Origin: Hondaea fermentalgiana
Lineage: Eukaryota > Sar > Bigyra > Thraustochytrida > Thraustochytriidae
NCBI GenBank assembly: GCA_014084085.1
Contig: NPFB01000001.1
Span: 179,611-243,610 of the forward strand
DNA: 64,000 nucleotides
Reading direction: 5' to 3'
Shown here one piece after another: positions 1 to 8,919 of the stretch. Within the stretch, counting starts at the first letter, position 1; each line of letters opens with the position of its first letter. The notes beneath the pieces are model-generated. The model made no database searches. It had not been told where the DNA came from and saw only the letters and a program-made list of their open reading frames with translations. Made by a program: the position numbers and the translations under genes.

Positions 1-34
1 TGTGAAAAGTGCTCATTCAATCTATCCAACGTAC

Positions 35-93
35 AACACACTCGTGGCGCCCTCAGCCATCTCCTTGAGTGCATCTGCGACAGTATAATCCAT
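35..93 (-). CDS. Possible first coding exon of a gene running off the left edge
   Basis: Read on the minus strand, an ATG at 93 opens a short frame, MDYTVADALKEMAEGATSV, that meets a GTACGT donor at 34. The 59-nt exon ends after 19 codons plus two bases. The pattern TVADALKEMAEG resembles the first helix of a CBS domain, but this is a weak match over a few residues. Only the start of the gene would be inside the window, so neither function nor the splice can be confirmed. The same donor sequence is used by introns elsewhere in the window, which is the main support. Confidence 0.3.
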
Positions 94-860
94 GATCCCA
101 CTCTTCTTTGCTTTCGCTTTGGCTTTGCTGATTCTTCAAATTCGACCTTGCCTTAAGTTGATTCGAAGAGCAGAAGCTGCGTGGTGCAAGAAAGGAGAAG
201 AGCCGATATCTGCGCACAAGGAAAGGGGGAGCGCCTTCACAAGTCCTTTTCTCCAGGACGCGTGCACACGTTTCGATTGATGCCTTGTTCGAGGTCGCGT
301 CAAGCTAAGCGCGAGGCGCGAGGTACGAAGGAGGAGGCGCGAGGCTGGCCTCTGGAAAGGACGACTGGACGTGCAGACAGACGCCTTGGCGGCAGCGGCG
401 ATAGCGGCAGTATACACACGATCAACCTGTTCGAGCTCTGTTTGTTGTCTCGCGGTGCTTTCTGGCTGCTTTCCCATTAGGGAGTCTATAAGTTCCTCTC
501 TAACCCACTTCGCCATCTTTGTCGCACAACATATCATGAACTAGGAGGGGGTAGAGACGAAAAGGTTTTTGGCACGCGCTGATGATCGCCGTCGGTCGAT
601 CACGTAGTCCTTTCACCGCACAAAAAGTGTTATTTTTTACTTCTGGACCTGCTGATGAAGAACGCTTTTATGCCATACCCTCATCAAGAGTAGTAAGCTC
701 ATGACCGAATAAACTTCTTGAGCCAAAAAGAAGATTTACTAGACAAATGGAGTGTTTTAGAGATACGACGACTTCTAGGCCTCCTGCGCTTGCGGCTGAG
801 AGAATACGGCCAAAAAAAGACAAAAGAGTGCCGCAGTAGCTGAGTGCAGACTGTTTAAAT
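94..860. other. Intergenic region, no gene recognised
   Basis: This stretch lies between the possible left-edge exon and the 3' end of the kinase-PH gene. Short open frames on both strands show no recognisable protein and overlap each other. A GTAGTA motif occurs at about 687, downstream of the kinase gene. I see no RNA gene. Confidence 0.6.
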
Positions 861-2648
861 TTATTGTCCATGTCTTGGCTTGGAGGTTCTTGAGGAGCTC
901 TTTTCAGAGCGCGGAAGGGTCGCGCCATCGTTCGCCTCGAGAATTCGATTCGCCTCCCATTGAATGTATGCAAGATTGATGCTACGTACCCATTTGGCAG
1001 AGAGGCGCGGGTCCGTCGTCTGAAAGTAGCGCGGGCGAGACTGCGTGAGAACACGAAAGGCGTTCTGCCGCTTGGCAACCATAATACCGACTGTGTCCGC
1101 CACGGAGTTCCTTCCAGGAGTGACGACCATGTCGGCAAATGAAATGCTGCCTTGCATTTCTTCTGGATTCTTGATAAAGTCCTCCTTGCTCTTAAAGTAG
1201 ACTAGGCCCTCCGAAGTGATCACCATGAAGCGGCGATACCATGTCTTGATGCGACCGCCACGCTTTACCACATATCCCGACATTGTCATAATCTTGGCCG
1301 CTGGCCGCTGGCCATCTTGGTGCTGCACGGCGTCCACCGGGGGCGTGAGCTCGGATTGAAGCAACGGGAGTCGATGCGAAGCTTTGTGGGCTGCCGCAAA
1401 GGCGGGAGCTGCGCGCGCCGCGGCTCGAGCAGCCTTGGCTCGATCCGACATGGCATGCGCATCGGTAGCATGAGCCCCCGTCAATTGCTCGACCGCGACA
1501 AGAGTGCCTGTGCCCTCCTCGTCACCGCTGTCCTCATCGTCGCCCTCAGCCTCATCGTCCCCGTCATCATTGTTGATCCAGTTGAACGCAGCGAGCGTGG
1601 CTCGCTTCAACGTGGTTTCGTAAAACTTTGTGGCGCGCCTCGAACCAAGCCTCGAATGATCATCCTCATCGAGGGTCGCATCCGGCAACTCGGCCTCTGC
1701 ATCGCGCTTCGCAAGGTCGTCGCGTACTTCCCGAAGCATTTCCTCCTCGGTAATGCTCGTTGTGACATCGTCGGGCTCAAGATCCTGCCAGAGCTCTTCG
1801 AGCCACTCGTTGCAGTCCTTGGCGGTGGGACGCTGCTCTGCCTCGTCGGCGAGACACTCTTCGCAGAGCAAGAGCAAGCTGGATGGCGGATCGTACAGGT
1901 CCCCGATCATTTTGAGCTCTGCAGCGTCTGCCGTAAATCCCGTCATGGGTTTCCGTACGAGGAATTTGTCGCGCTTTCCCGGCACCTTGCGTGCAATGGT
2001 CTCGGCAATGATGATTCCGAAACCAAAGACGTCCGCCTTGGTGTCGTATGCCATGCCAAAAATTACCTCTGGGGCCATGAACTCGTCCGTGCCACACATG
2101 GTCATGACGCGGCCTCGCGCATCTGTGCCTGGGGCGGCGTCGCGGGCAAATCCGAAATCGCACAGTTTCGGATTGAGCGTCTCGTCCAAGAGGACATTCT
2201 CAGTCTTGACGTCACGGTGGATCAGTCCACGATCGTGCATGTACTCGAGCGCGTCAGCCACGCCGCGCAGAATGTTCGCGCGCAGCTTCCAGCCCAGCGC
2301 GCGACTGGACTGCAGCAGCCGCCGCAGGTCTCCGCCGCGACAGTATTCTGTGGCAATGTAAATCGTCTTCTCGTCCACTTTGCACGCGCCAATGTACTTG
2401 ACCAGTCCCGGATGGTTGCATCTGCGCAGAATGGCGAGCTCTTTGCGAATGTACCTTTCCAAGTCCGGGTCTGCCAGTTTCTGCTTCTTGATGGCCACGA
2501 CGAGGCCCGTGTACTCGGCCTTGTACACGGTACTAAAGGCGCCCCGACCGAGGACGTCGAGGAGTTTCACCTTGCTCTTGTCCAGATCAAAGTCATTGTC
2601 GCCAAAGTCCAGCACGGGCGTCATTGACACCGGCCTGTCCATCTGCAT
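861..2648 (-). CDS. Protein kinase with C-terminal PH domain
   Basis: Intronless gene for about 595 aa. The start at 2648 is chosen because its context GCCACCATGC is a near-perfect Kozak site; the frame stays open 35 codons further upstream, but that part is Arg/Gly-rich and looks like leader. The kinase domain occupies roughly residues 25-300: the Gly loop GRGAFSTV is near 34-41, VAIKK holds the ATP lysine near 54, HRDVKTEN has the catalytic Asp near 146, DFGFA is near 164, and the activation segment ends in MAPEVIF. It resembles tyrosine-kinase-like or LIMK/DRK-like kinases, but HRDVKTEN fits Ser/Thr specificity. An acidic linker (about 365-390) leads to a PH domain (about 455-570, containing GYVVKRGGRIKTWYRRF). 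Family knowledge suggests a lipid-recruited signalling kinase; the substrate is unknown. The stop codon lies inside an AATAAA hexamer. Confidence 0.9.
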   Translation of the reverse strand: MQMDRPVSMTPVLDFGDNDFDLDKSKVKLLDVLGRGAFSTVYKAEYTGLVVAIKKQKLADPDLERYIRKELAILRRCNHPGLVKYIGACKVDEKTIYIATEYCRGGDLRRLLQSSRALGWKLRANILRGVADALEYMHDRGLIHRDVKTENVLLDETLNPKLCDFGFARDAAPGTDARGRVMTMCGTDEFMAPEVIFGMAYDTKADVFGFGIIIAETIARKVPGKRDKFLVRKPMTGFTADAAELKMIGDLYDPPSSLLLLCEECLADEAEQRPTAKDCNEWLEELWQDLEPDDVTTSITEEEMLREVRDDLAKRDAEAELPDATLDEDDHSRLGSRRATKFYETTLKRATLAAFNWINNDDGDDEAEGDDEDSGDEEGTGTLVAVEQLTGAHATDAHAMSDRAKAARAAARAAPAFAAAHKASHRLPLLQSELTPPVDAVQHQDGQRPAAKIMTMSGYVVKRGGRIKTWYRRFMVITSEGLVYFKSKEDFIKNPEEMQGSISFADMVVTPGRNSVADTVGIMVAKRQNAFRVLTQSRPRYFQTTDPRLSAKWVRSINLAYIQWEANRILEANDGATLPRSEKSSSRTSKPRHGQ

Positions 2649-3648
2649 GGTGGCCTCTTTCCGCGCAACGAGGCCCTCTCCTCTCTGCTCTCCTTCGCCA
2701 ACTCCTGACCGCCTTCCCTCCAGCGCAAGCACGCCACGTAAGCTTCCCTTCAATCAGCCGCAGGCCTCTCGCGCACCCACTCGCCCGCCGCCAGACCCGC
2801 GCCAATCGTACTCGCCGCCCGCCGCGCCCGCGAAAGCGCGAAGGCGCGAAAGCTTTCTGCCGTCGCTGCTCCTCGCTCCCGCGGCGGTGTATATCGCCGC
2901 CCACGCTGCGCTGCGTCTCGTCTCTGGTCAGAGGCGGTATGTATGCGTCGCGCGTGTTGTGTCGTCGTTCGTTCTGTAAGCCAGGCCTGGTAGTAACTAG
3001 GGAAGAAGCAGAAGACGCCGCCGCTGCAGCGCGTGCACGCGCGCACGTGCACGGACACGCGCGTGTGCACCGTCTCCTGGAGGCTGAACGAGGCCGCCTC
3101 GCGACTCCGCACCGACCCAGCGAGGCCTCCCGGCTCCGCTCCGCTCTGCCCTGCCCTGCCCTGCCCTGCCGCGCGTCGCGCCTTCGCGGCTGCGCCTTCG
3201 CGGCTGCAGCGCCGGGCGCGGGAGAGACGGTGCGAGCGTGTGCGTCTGGTTGGAGATTTGATTGAGAGCTGGCAAGATGGACACCGCCCGCGTGACAGCG
3301 TGTAAAAGCCCTGCCGCGTGCACCGCGTCCTCGCCGTCCGCTGGAACGCAACGCAGCTGCAGGCGCCTCGCCACACTGCCAGCAGGATCGCGCGGCTGGG
3401 ACGCCCGCCCCTGCCTCCGGCCGCACACACACGACGACGGTGCACAACCCTTTTGGGGCAACGGCTAGGCGCGAGCGGAGCAGGTCTGCACGAGGCGAGC
3501 TTTTGGCGCCTGGCCGCAGGGTGTGAGAGACTGGTTGCATGCAGACTCGAGCAGCGCTGTGAACGTGCGAGCTCGAGTAAGCTAGCAAAAGTAAGCAAAC
3601 AAGCGAGCTAGCTCGCTCGACGGTGTGCGCGCGCGCGGAAAAGACAAG
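2649..3648. promoter_or_regulatory. Shared upstream region of two divergent genes
   Basis: About 1 kb separates the start codons of the kinase-PH gene (-) and the unrecognised acidic protein (+). It is very GC-rich, with a CCTGC pentamer run near 3148-3166 and a GAGC-rich stretch just before 3649. Long open frames here on both strands look compositional. No clear TATA box is visible, so core promoter positions are not assigned. Confidence 0.5.
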
Positions 3649-5982
3649 ATGGCGCAGTGGCGTGTGGCCAAGTGCTCCACGGCGCAGGAACTCGAGCAGC
3701 TCGTGGAAAGCGCCGCGAGCGAACATGCGACCCGGTACTATGCCGCGGAAAAACTGATTGCGCTCGAAGACCGCAAGCGGAACACGCGACTGGCAAAATC
3801 CTCGTCCATGAGCTTTGAACGCTTTCTCAAAGAGCATCACAGCAAGCAAAAGATGGACTGGAGAAACAGAGAAGGCAAACCGCACACGCCCGAGGCGCAG
3901 CGCGAGCATCTTGATAAGAGCTTTCCTGATCTTCGACACAGTGCTCTTCCCCGTTTTGCCGATTCAGCGACGAGCAAAAGCGCACAAATTGCTCGCGATC
4001 TCCTACGCAGGGACGCCGTGCGGGCCATTGACGAATCGGAGGTTGACGATGACATAAGAAAAATTCGTGCCCGCAGCAATAATCATAGTCCCAGTGGGGA
4101 CGATAGAGACGAACGAGGCGACGACGACGACGACGACGATGACAATGATGCAAATTTTTCTTTCGGAGGCTTTCCGAAGAGCAAGGGTGGCCGAAGACGT
4201 GTATCGCTCGACGAAGCGTTCGGGGTCAGGGAGGCTCTCGACCAGCTTCAACAAGGCGACTTCCCACCAACAGAGGAACAAATGCGAGCAGAACGCCGAG
4301 AAAGGGCCAGACGACGGCTACAGAACCGAGGCAAGCTCCTCGCCTCCTCTGCCATGGCTGACCTTCCGTACGACGACCAGGATTTTGCTCCCGGGATTGC
4401 CTTTTGGAAACACTTACCTTGCACCGATCCAGCTCTTGCGCGAGGCGGCTTCATGCCCGATACGCTCGTCATCGAACCTGGTCGCGAATCCTGTGTCCTC
4501 ATCTTTGACACGGGCTCCCTTGGCGCTACGAAAGAGCGCAAGATCACCTCGGAGCGATTCATCATTGCGCGCGAAATGCTTGCCGACACTGCCTTTCAGG
4601 ACGTCTTTTTGTATCAGGTGCGAAAGACCCGTCGACCGCGAGGACAGCCGCTGTTTATTGTCAAATATGGAGATGATCGGCGAGCACATCTTCTCTTTTC
4701 CACCAAAGAGGTTGAAGAACTCCTTCTTAAGCTTGCCAAACCTCCTTCTTGTGACACTGGTGAGAAGAACGAGGTTGACGCGGCCATTTGCCTCCAGCGC
4801 TTCGTGCGACCGAGCGGGAAGCGACCTTGGCTTGTACGCCTCATTTACGCGGAAAATGGAACAGCGCAAGTCTTCACATTGAGCTCGCAGCATAGCGTCC
4901 CGTCCCATGCAGATGACACTTCAGACGCTGTCGTCGCGGCGCAATGGCTCACGGATACACGGCACCACGGAAAGTCTGCTGCAGCTCGCGACCAAGCCGA
5001 CACGGAGATCGTCTATGGAGGTGCCAAAAAAGAGGCCGCGGGTACCTTTGTTCGGCCCTGCGAAATTGCCAAAGCCATCCTTCAAGACATCGCGCGACAC
5101 ACCGGGGCCAGATTTCAGAAGATGTGCTTTGAGTTTATTCGCACACAATCGGGAAAGTGGCAGCTCATCCATGTTCGAGGATTTGGAGGTTTGCACCGAC
5201 CCAAGGCGTTGGGCGCGGTACGTGCCATTGCACTCTATCCAGAGACTGCTCGTCGAACAGGTCTTGCTGGTCATGACGCGTGTGAAGGAGACTATTGCGA
5301 CACCTTGGGTCGTCTCAGGAAACTAGATGGTCAAATCCGACGTGTATTTCAGCAGACCATTAATGATGATCGCGCAACCTTTGCGACATCGCCAACCTCA
5401 ACGAGTGCTGAGAGCGCCGAAGGGGCCACGAGCGCCAAAGATACGGAAACCACCCAAGGACAAGATGAGAAGAGCAAAGAGGACCAAGACAGCAAACTTC
5501 AAGACGGAAAACCCCAAGTTCGCGTCCCCGTCTGCTACGCCTGTGCAAAGGTATACCGAGCTCGGCAGCAGCACCTTGAACTCTCTTCGGAGCTTTTGCA
5601 AAAGCGAGGATTGGCTTCATCGTTTTCCGAGGATTTGGATTGCTCACACGATTCGGATGTTCACGAAAGCGCGGACGCGAAAAACTCCAACAAAGAGACT
5701 TTCAGGAAACATCGAGCCCTTTCTGTAGAAACAAGCGACAATGCAAGCGACGCTGGGAGCAGCAAATCGCAGGCGCGCGCTCGCACGCTCGCACGTCAAA
5801 GCAGCGGAACCGGCGTTCCATACTCGAGCGACATGCTGGAGCAGAATCGGTCCTTGTACGCCAAAATGGTCGCGAAACAGCGCAAGCATATTGCTGTCGC
5901 ACAACGCGAGCAAAAGTCGATGGAAGATCAAATCGAGGACAAGCTTTTGGCCAGCCCCACCGAGGACTTTGCGCTTGTATAG
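3649..5982 (+). CDS. Unrecognised large acidic protein
   Basis: Intronless frame of about 777 aa. The start at 3649 (CAAGATGG) is preferred over open codons 24 bases upstream because of its context. I do not recognise the family. Visible features are a charged helical N-terminus; an Asp run DERGDDDDDDDDND near residues 155-170; a probably folded middle region (about 240-560) with segments such as RPWLVRLIYAENGTAQVFTL and KMCFEFIRTQSGKWQLIHVR; a CYACAKVY CxxC motif near 625; and a Ser/Gln-rich tail with a short helix near the C-terminus. Regular codon use over 2.3 kb and the good start support a real gene. It ends about 200 bp before the CUE gene on the same strand. Its 3' side carries TAGTAGTACGTAGTATG and a run of A. 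Confidence 0.8.
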   Translation: MAQWRVAKCSTAQELEQLVESAASEHATRYYAAEKLIALEDRKRNTRLAKSSSMSFERFLKEHHSKQKMDWRNREGKPHTPEAQREHLDKSFPDLRHSALPRFADSATSKSAQIARDLLRRDAVRAIDESEVDDDIRKIRARSNNHSPSGDDRDERGDDDDDDDDNDANFSFGGFPKSKGGRRRVSLDEAFGVREALDQLQQGDFPPTEEQMRAERRERARRRLQNRGKLLASSAMADLPYDDQDFAPGIAFWKHLPCTDPALARGGFMPDTLVIEPGRESCVLIFDTGSLGATKERKITSERFIIAREMLADTAFQDVFLYQVRKTRRPRGQPLFIVKYGDDRRAHLLFSTKEVEELLLKLAKPPSCDTGEKNEVDAAICLQRFVRPSGKRPWLVRLIYAENGTAQVFTLSSQHSVPSHADDTSDAVVAAQWLTDTRHHGKSAAARDQADTEIVYGGAKKEAAGTFVRPCEIAKAILQDIARHTGARFQKMCFEFIRTQSGKWQLIHVRGFGGLHRPKALGAVRAIALYPETARRTGLAGHDACEGDYCDTLGRLRKLDGQIRRVFQQTINDDRATFATSPTSTSAESAEGATSAKDTETTQGQDEKSKEDQDSKLQDGKPQVRVPVCYACAKVYRARQQHLELSSELLQKRGLASSFSEDLDCSHDSDVHESADAKNSNKETFRKHRALSVETSDNASDAGSSKSQARARTLARQSSGTGVPYSSDMLEQNRSLYAKMVAKQRKHIAVAQREQKSMEDQIEDKLLASPTEDFALV

Positions 5983-6189
5983 TAGTACGTAGTATGAAAA
6001 AAAAAAAGCATGCTTGGCGACAGACCGTCTGACAAACGAAAAACAAAAATACTTTAACGACCGGCCATCCAGTCTCTTGTCTGCCTAACTTTAACAGGTT
6101 GGGAACGTATACGCACAAGCTGATTTGATCTGACTCGAGCTGAGCGGAGCAAGAGCGTCGAGTCGTTCGCGTATCTCCTCCGCGTCGTC

Positions 6190-7164
6190 ATGGAAGGTTT
6201 CCTCCGTGCCTTGCACAGCTCGCTCGCTGACGGCGTTGACAAACATGGAGATGGTGAGGATGGTGTTGGGCTCGATCTCGAAGTCGTTCTCGCCGAGGAG
6301 GTGCTCACGTACTTGAACGCGGCCGCAGAGGAAGGCTTGCCTCTCGAAGACTTTCTCGATGTCCTGAGTGGCTTTTGCCCAGATCTCGACGTCGATCGCG
6401 CATGTGGACCAGACGTACAAGCCTTGTACGCGAAACTAACGAGCGATCAGGGCGACCAAGAGGCTCACGACGAGGCCACCAGCCCTGAGCCGCCAGCTGC
6501 CCCCAGTGTCCCGCAACCTGTTCAAGAGGTCGATTTTGCCAAGATGCTCGAGACCACAAATGTCGCGGCTGAGACTTCGAAAACGACCGTCGACCCAAAC
6601 GAGCAAGAGGACAACAAAGGCGTAAAAAATGGTCCTGCGCCTCCGACCCCCGAAGAAGCTGACAAAATCGCTCAAGTGCTCGCAGTGTGTCCACCAGACG
6701 CCAATAGGGACGCGGTGCTCCACACGATGCGAAAGCTGTGCCAGGGAGATCCTGAACGGACAGCAATGTTTGTACTTGACCGTGGCATTGACCAAGTACA
6801 CGCCATCTTTCGGCGTGACTGGGAAGACAAGGAGGCGCTCGCAAAGCAACAGGCCGAGCTTGATGCAAAAGAGCAAGAACGAGTAAAACGCAACATCATG
6901 AACAAGTTTGACGAGGTAGCGGTCACAACTTCAACCAAACCCAAGTCCGCTGCTGCAGCAGCCCGCGAGAATCGCAAGGCCGAGCGTCGAGCTCGGAAAA
7001 AGGACAAGGAATCCAATTCGAGTTCTCAAATTCGCTACTTGGACGGCCAGATTGTCAGTCGCAAGGGTGGCAAATATATGATCATTGATGACACGAAAGA
7101 ATGGGATGGTGGGTCGCGTGGACGCGTCAAAACAAAGGGCAAGCGAGGCACCGGATGGGCGTAG
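6190..7164 (+). CDS. CUE-domain protein, CUEDC2-like
   Basis: Single exon, 324 aa, first ATG of the frame. The N-terminal 100 residues are helical and acidic, resembling the N-terminal part of CUEDC2-type proteins (EEVLTYLNAAAEEGLPLEDF). A Pro/Glu-rich linker leads to a CUE-like three-helix segment near 155-200 (IAQVLAVCPPDANRDAVLHT, then MFVLDRGIDQVHAIF). A charged helix and RYLDGQIVSRKGGKYMII near 280 match the conserved C-terminal motif of CUEDC2-like proteins in position and pattern. CUE domains bind ubiquitin, so a role as a ubiquitin-binding adaptor is likely, but the partners are unknown. It converges on the Gln-rich coiled-coil gene, with about 210 bp between the stop codons. Confidence 0.75.
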   Translation: MEGFLRALHSSLADGVDKHGDGEDGVGLDLEVVLAEEVLTYLNAAAEEGLPLEDFLDVLSGFCPDLDVDRACGPDVQALYAKLTSDQGDQEAHDEATSPEPPAAPSVPQPVQEVDFAKMLETTNVAAETSKTTVDPNEQEDNKGVKNGPAPPTPEEADKIAQVLAVCPPDANRDAVLHTMRKLCQGDPERTAMFVLDRGIDQVHAIFRRDWEDKEALAKQQAELDAKEQERVKRNIMNKFDEVAVTTSTKPKSAAAAARENRKAERRARKKDKESNSSSQIRYLDGQIVSRKGGKYMIIDDTKEWDGGSRGRVKTKGKRGTGWA

Positions 7165-7376
7165 GGTCGCGAATTTTACGAAACGCAGTCGTCCTTGTCA
7201 TCGCCGTCTTCTCTTTTCATGCAGTCAGCTATTCCTTCCTTCCACAATTAGGTCTGCTCGTGACCTCGCAATGCTTTACGGATGACTTTTCCCATTTTAC
7301 AGGCCATTGCGCCTCGACGCAAATTGTACACAAAAGTAGTTTACGTAGTACGTGGTCTTTCTTTATATTTATAAAG

Positions 7377-8606
7377 TTAACGATTACGATGCAGACCTGC
7401 ACGTCGCTGTGATGATGTAGAAGTTGTAGTCGCTGCAAATGGATCCAGCCCATACGAGGTCTTGTTGTGCCTCGAGGATCTTCCTGACGGCCGCAGCGAA
7501 GAAGCTGACGAAGACGAGACCATGCTCGATCCAGGCGTGGACGATACTGAGCGCGTTGACTTTGTCATTCCGCTTCGTCGTCGCGAAGATGAGGACCCTT
7601 GAGGTCCCTGAATAGTGGCGTCCACGCGCAAAAGTCTTTTGCAGAGCACCTCGGCTGCACGATTACGGTCGTCTAACTCAAATTGCAATTCACGATTCTC
7701 CGCGCGAAGTTGCGCGACAATACTGGCCCAGTCCTCATTACGGCACGAGTTGGACTCCAAAGACGCGGGCTCTTGCGAGTCCTGGCCTCTTGCTTTGCTA
7801 CGATGCTTCTCCTTGGCATCATGAGATCCCCATTCAAGAACACCCTCTTGCTGTTGTTGCTGTTGTTCCATTATCTGTCGTTGTTGTTCCATTTGCTGTT
7901 GTTGTTGTTCCATTTGCTGTTGTTGCTGTTGCAGTTGCTGTTGCAGTTGTTGTATCTGTTGGCGTTGTTGCATTTGCTGCTGATGTTGCATTTGTTGGTG
8001 TTGTTGCATTTGCTGTTCTTGCTGCATTTGTTGCTGCTGTTGCATTTGCTGCTGCTGCAAAAGCCGCAGTTCCTCGTGCTGCTTGGCTTGCGAGAGCGCA
8101 TCGTCCTGAGTTTTCCGTTCAGCGCGCTGCAAAGCAACACCGGCCCGCCACGCAAGCCAGACTTTGAGCAAGTTCTGTGCGGCATCGCGACGCAGCACAG
8201 CGTCAAGAATAGCGCAAGCATGCGACGCCTTTTCAATCAAAACTTGGCGTCGAAGCAAGAGAATCTCTTCGGTCTGCGTATGAATATGTGTCTTCAGGCG
8301 CTGTTGGCAGCGGTCCATTTCGAAGAGTCGATCACGTATGCCATTGTGTACGCCACGCTTGACCACCACCACCTCGCCTAGATCAACACTTTCGCTCAGT
8401 GTCTCGAGATCGCTCGAGGAAAATAGGCTCGCATTGCTCGGACTCAGTGCCAGCGGTGGTGAAACAAGCTCCGATGAGACTGCGCGCTGCGCCTGGCGGT
8501 ACCGCTGCAGCAGCTTCGCATCGCTTGTTGTCTCCGCATTGATACAAAGCCCCGTCTTTTGTTCTTCCTCCATCCTCTCCACCTCGTCCTCCCCCAAGTC
8601 CATCAT
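7377..8606 (-). CDS. Glutamine-rich coiled-coil protein
   Basis: Intronless, 409 aa. It begins MMDLGEDEVERMEEE after an ACCATGA context. The N-terminal third is acidic and Ser-rich. The centre (about 110-290) is a long coiled coil whose second half is almost pure Gln/Met, with repeated QQMQQ blocks encoded by TTG/CTG microsatellite DNA at about 7850-8055. After this follow a short predicted coil (VAQLRAENRELQFELDDR) and a Ser/Arg-rich tail. No catalytic domain is visible and I do not recognise the family. A cytoskeletal or scaffolding role would be a guess. The repeat tract is expected to vary in length between strains. Confidence 0.75.
   Translation of the reverse strand: MMDLGEDEVERMEEEQKTGLCINAETTSDAKLLQRYRQAQRAVSSELVSPPLALSPSNASLFSSSDLETLSESVDLGEVVVVKRGVHNGIRDRLFEMDRCQQRLKTHIHTQTEEILLLRRQVLIEKASHACAILDAVLRRDAAQNLLKVWLAWRAGVALQRAERKTQDDALSQAKQHEELRLLQQQQMQQQQQMQQEQQMQQHQQMQHQQQMQQRQQIQQLQQQLQQQQQQMEQQQQQMEQQRQIMEQQQQQQEGVLEWGSHDAKEKHRSKARGQDSQEPASLESNSCRNEDWASIVAQLRAENRELQFELDDRNRAAEVLCKRLLRVDATIQGPQGSSSSRRRSGMTKSTRSVSSTPGSSMVSSSSASSLRPSGRSSRHNKTSYGLDPFAATTTSTSSQRRAGLHRNR
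7850..8055. repeat. Coding TTG/CTG microsatellite (poly-Gln/Met)
   Basis: Imperfect trinucleotide runs of TTG, CTG and CAT on the plus strand encode the Gln/Met-rich part of the minus-strand coiled-coil protein. Both other frames also stay open here, which is a composition effect. Confidence 0.85.
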
Positions 8607-8919
8607 GGTGTTGCCAGCTCGTTGACTTTCCGTGTTTGACGGTATAAAAGGCCGTCTGTCAGCAGCGACTCACGCTGCCCGTGGCACCGCTGTCTCTGCC
8701 ACGCCGGGCTCGAGCTCTCCTGTCCGTCCGGGTCGCCCCGCGCAAACCTTGGCACAGTGAGTGGGCCACGGCGGCGGCCCGAGCTTGAGCCTTGAACTTC
8801 GACTTCACATGGCACTGCGACTGTGGCAACGGCTATTTTTTTTCTTCTCCTCTTTCTCTCTCTCTTTCGTGTTACCTATCAAATTCGTCTCTCGGCTCGT
8901 ATCCATTTTACATTTATCA
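8607..8919. other. Intergenic spacer between two minus-strand genes
   Basis: This spacer of about 310 bp lies between the start of the Gln-rich gene and the stop of ATG16. It holds a pyrimidine-rich tract at 8836-8880 and a plus-strand TATAAAAG at about 8643 that faces away from both annotated genes. Confidence 0.5.

Noticed and set aside
1317..2627. 436-aa plus-strand frame opposite the kinase gene
   Set aside because: It is a shadow of the GC-rich kinase codons with no domain.
7683..8381. Leu-rich plus-strand frame of 232 aa
   Set aside because: It is antisense to the CAG/CAA-type repeats of the Gln-rich protein; not a transmembrane gene.
8643..8650. TATA box TATAAAAG on the plus strand
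   Set aside because: No plus-strand gene follows; the adjacent genes are on the minus strand, so a chance match is likely.
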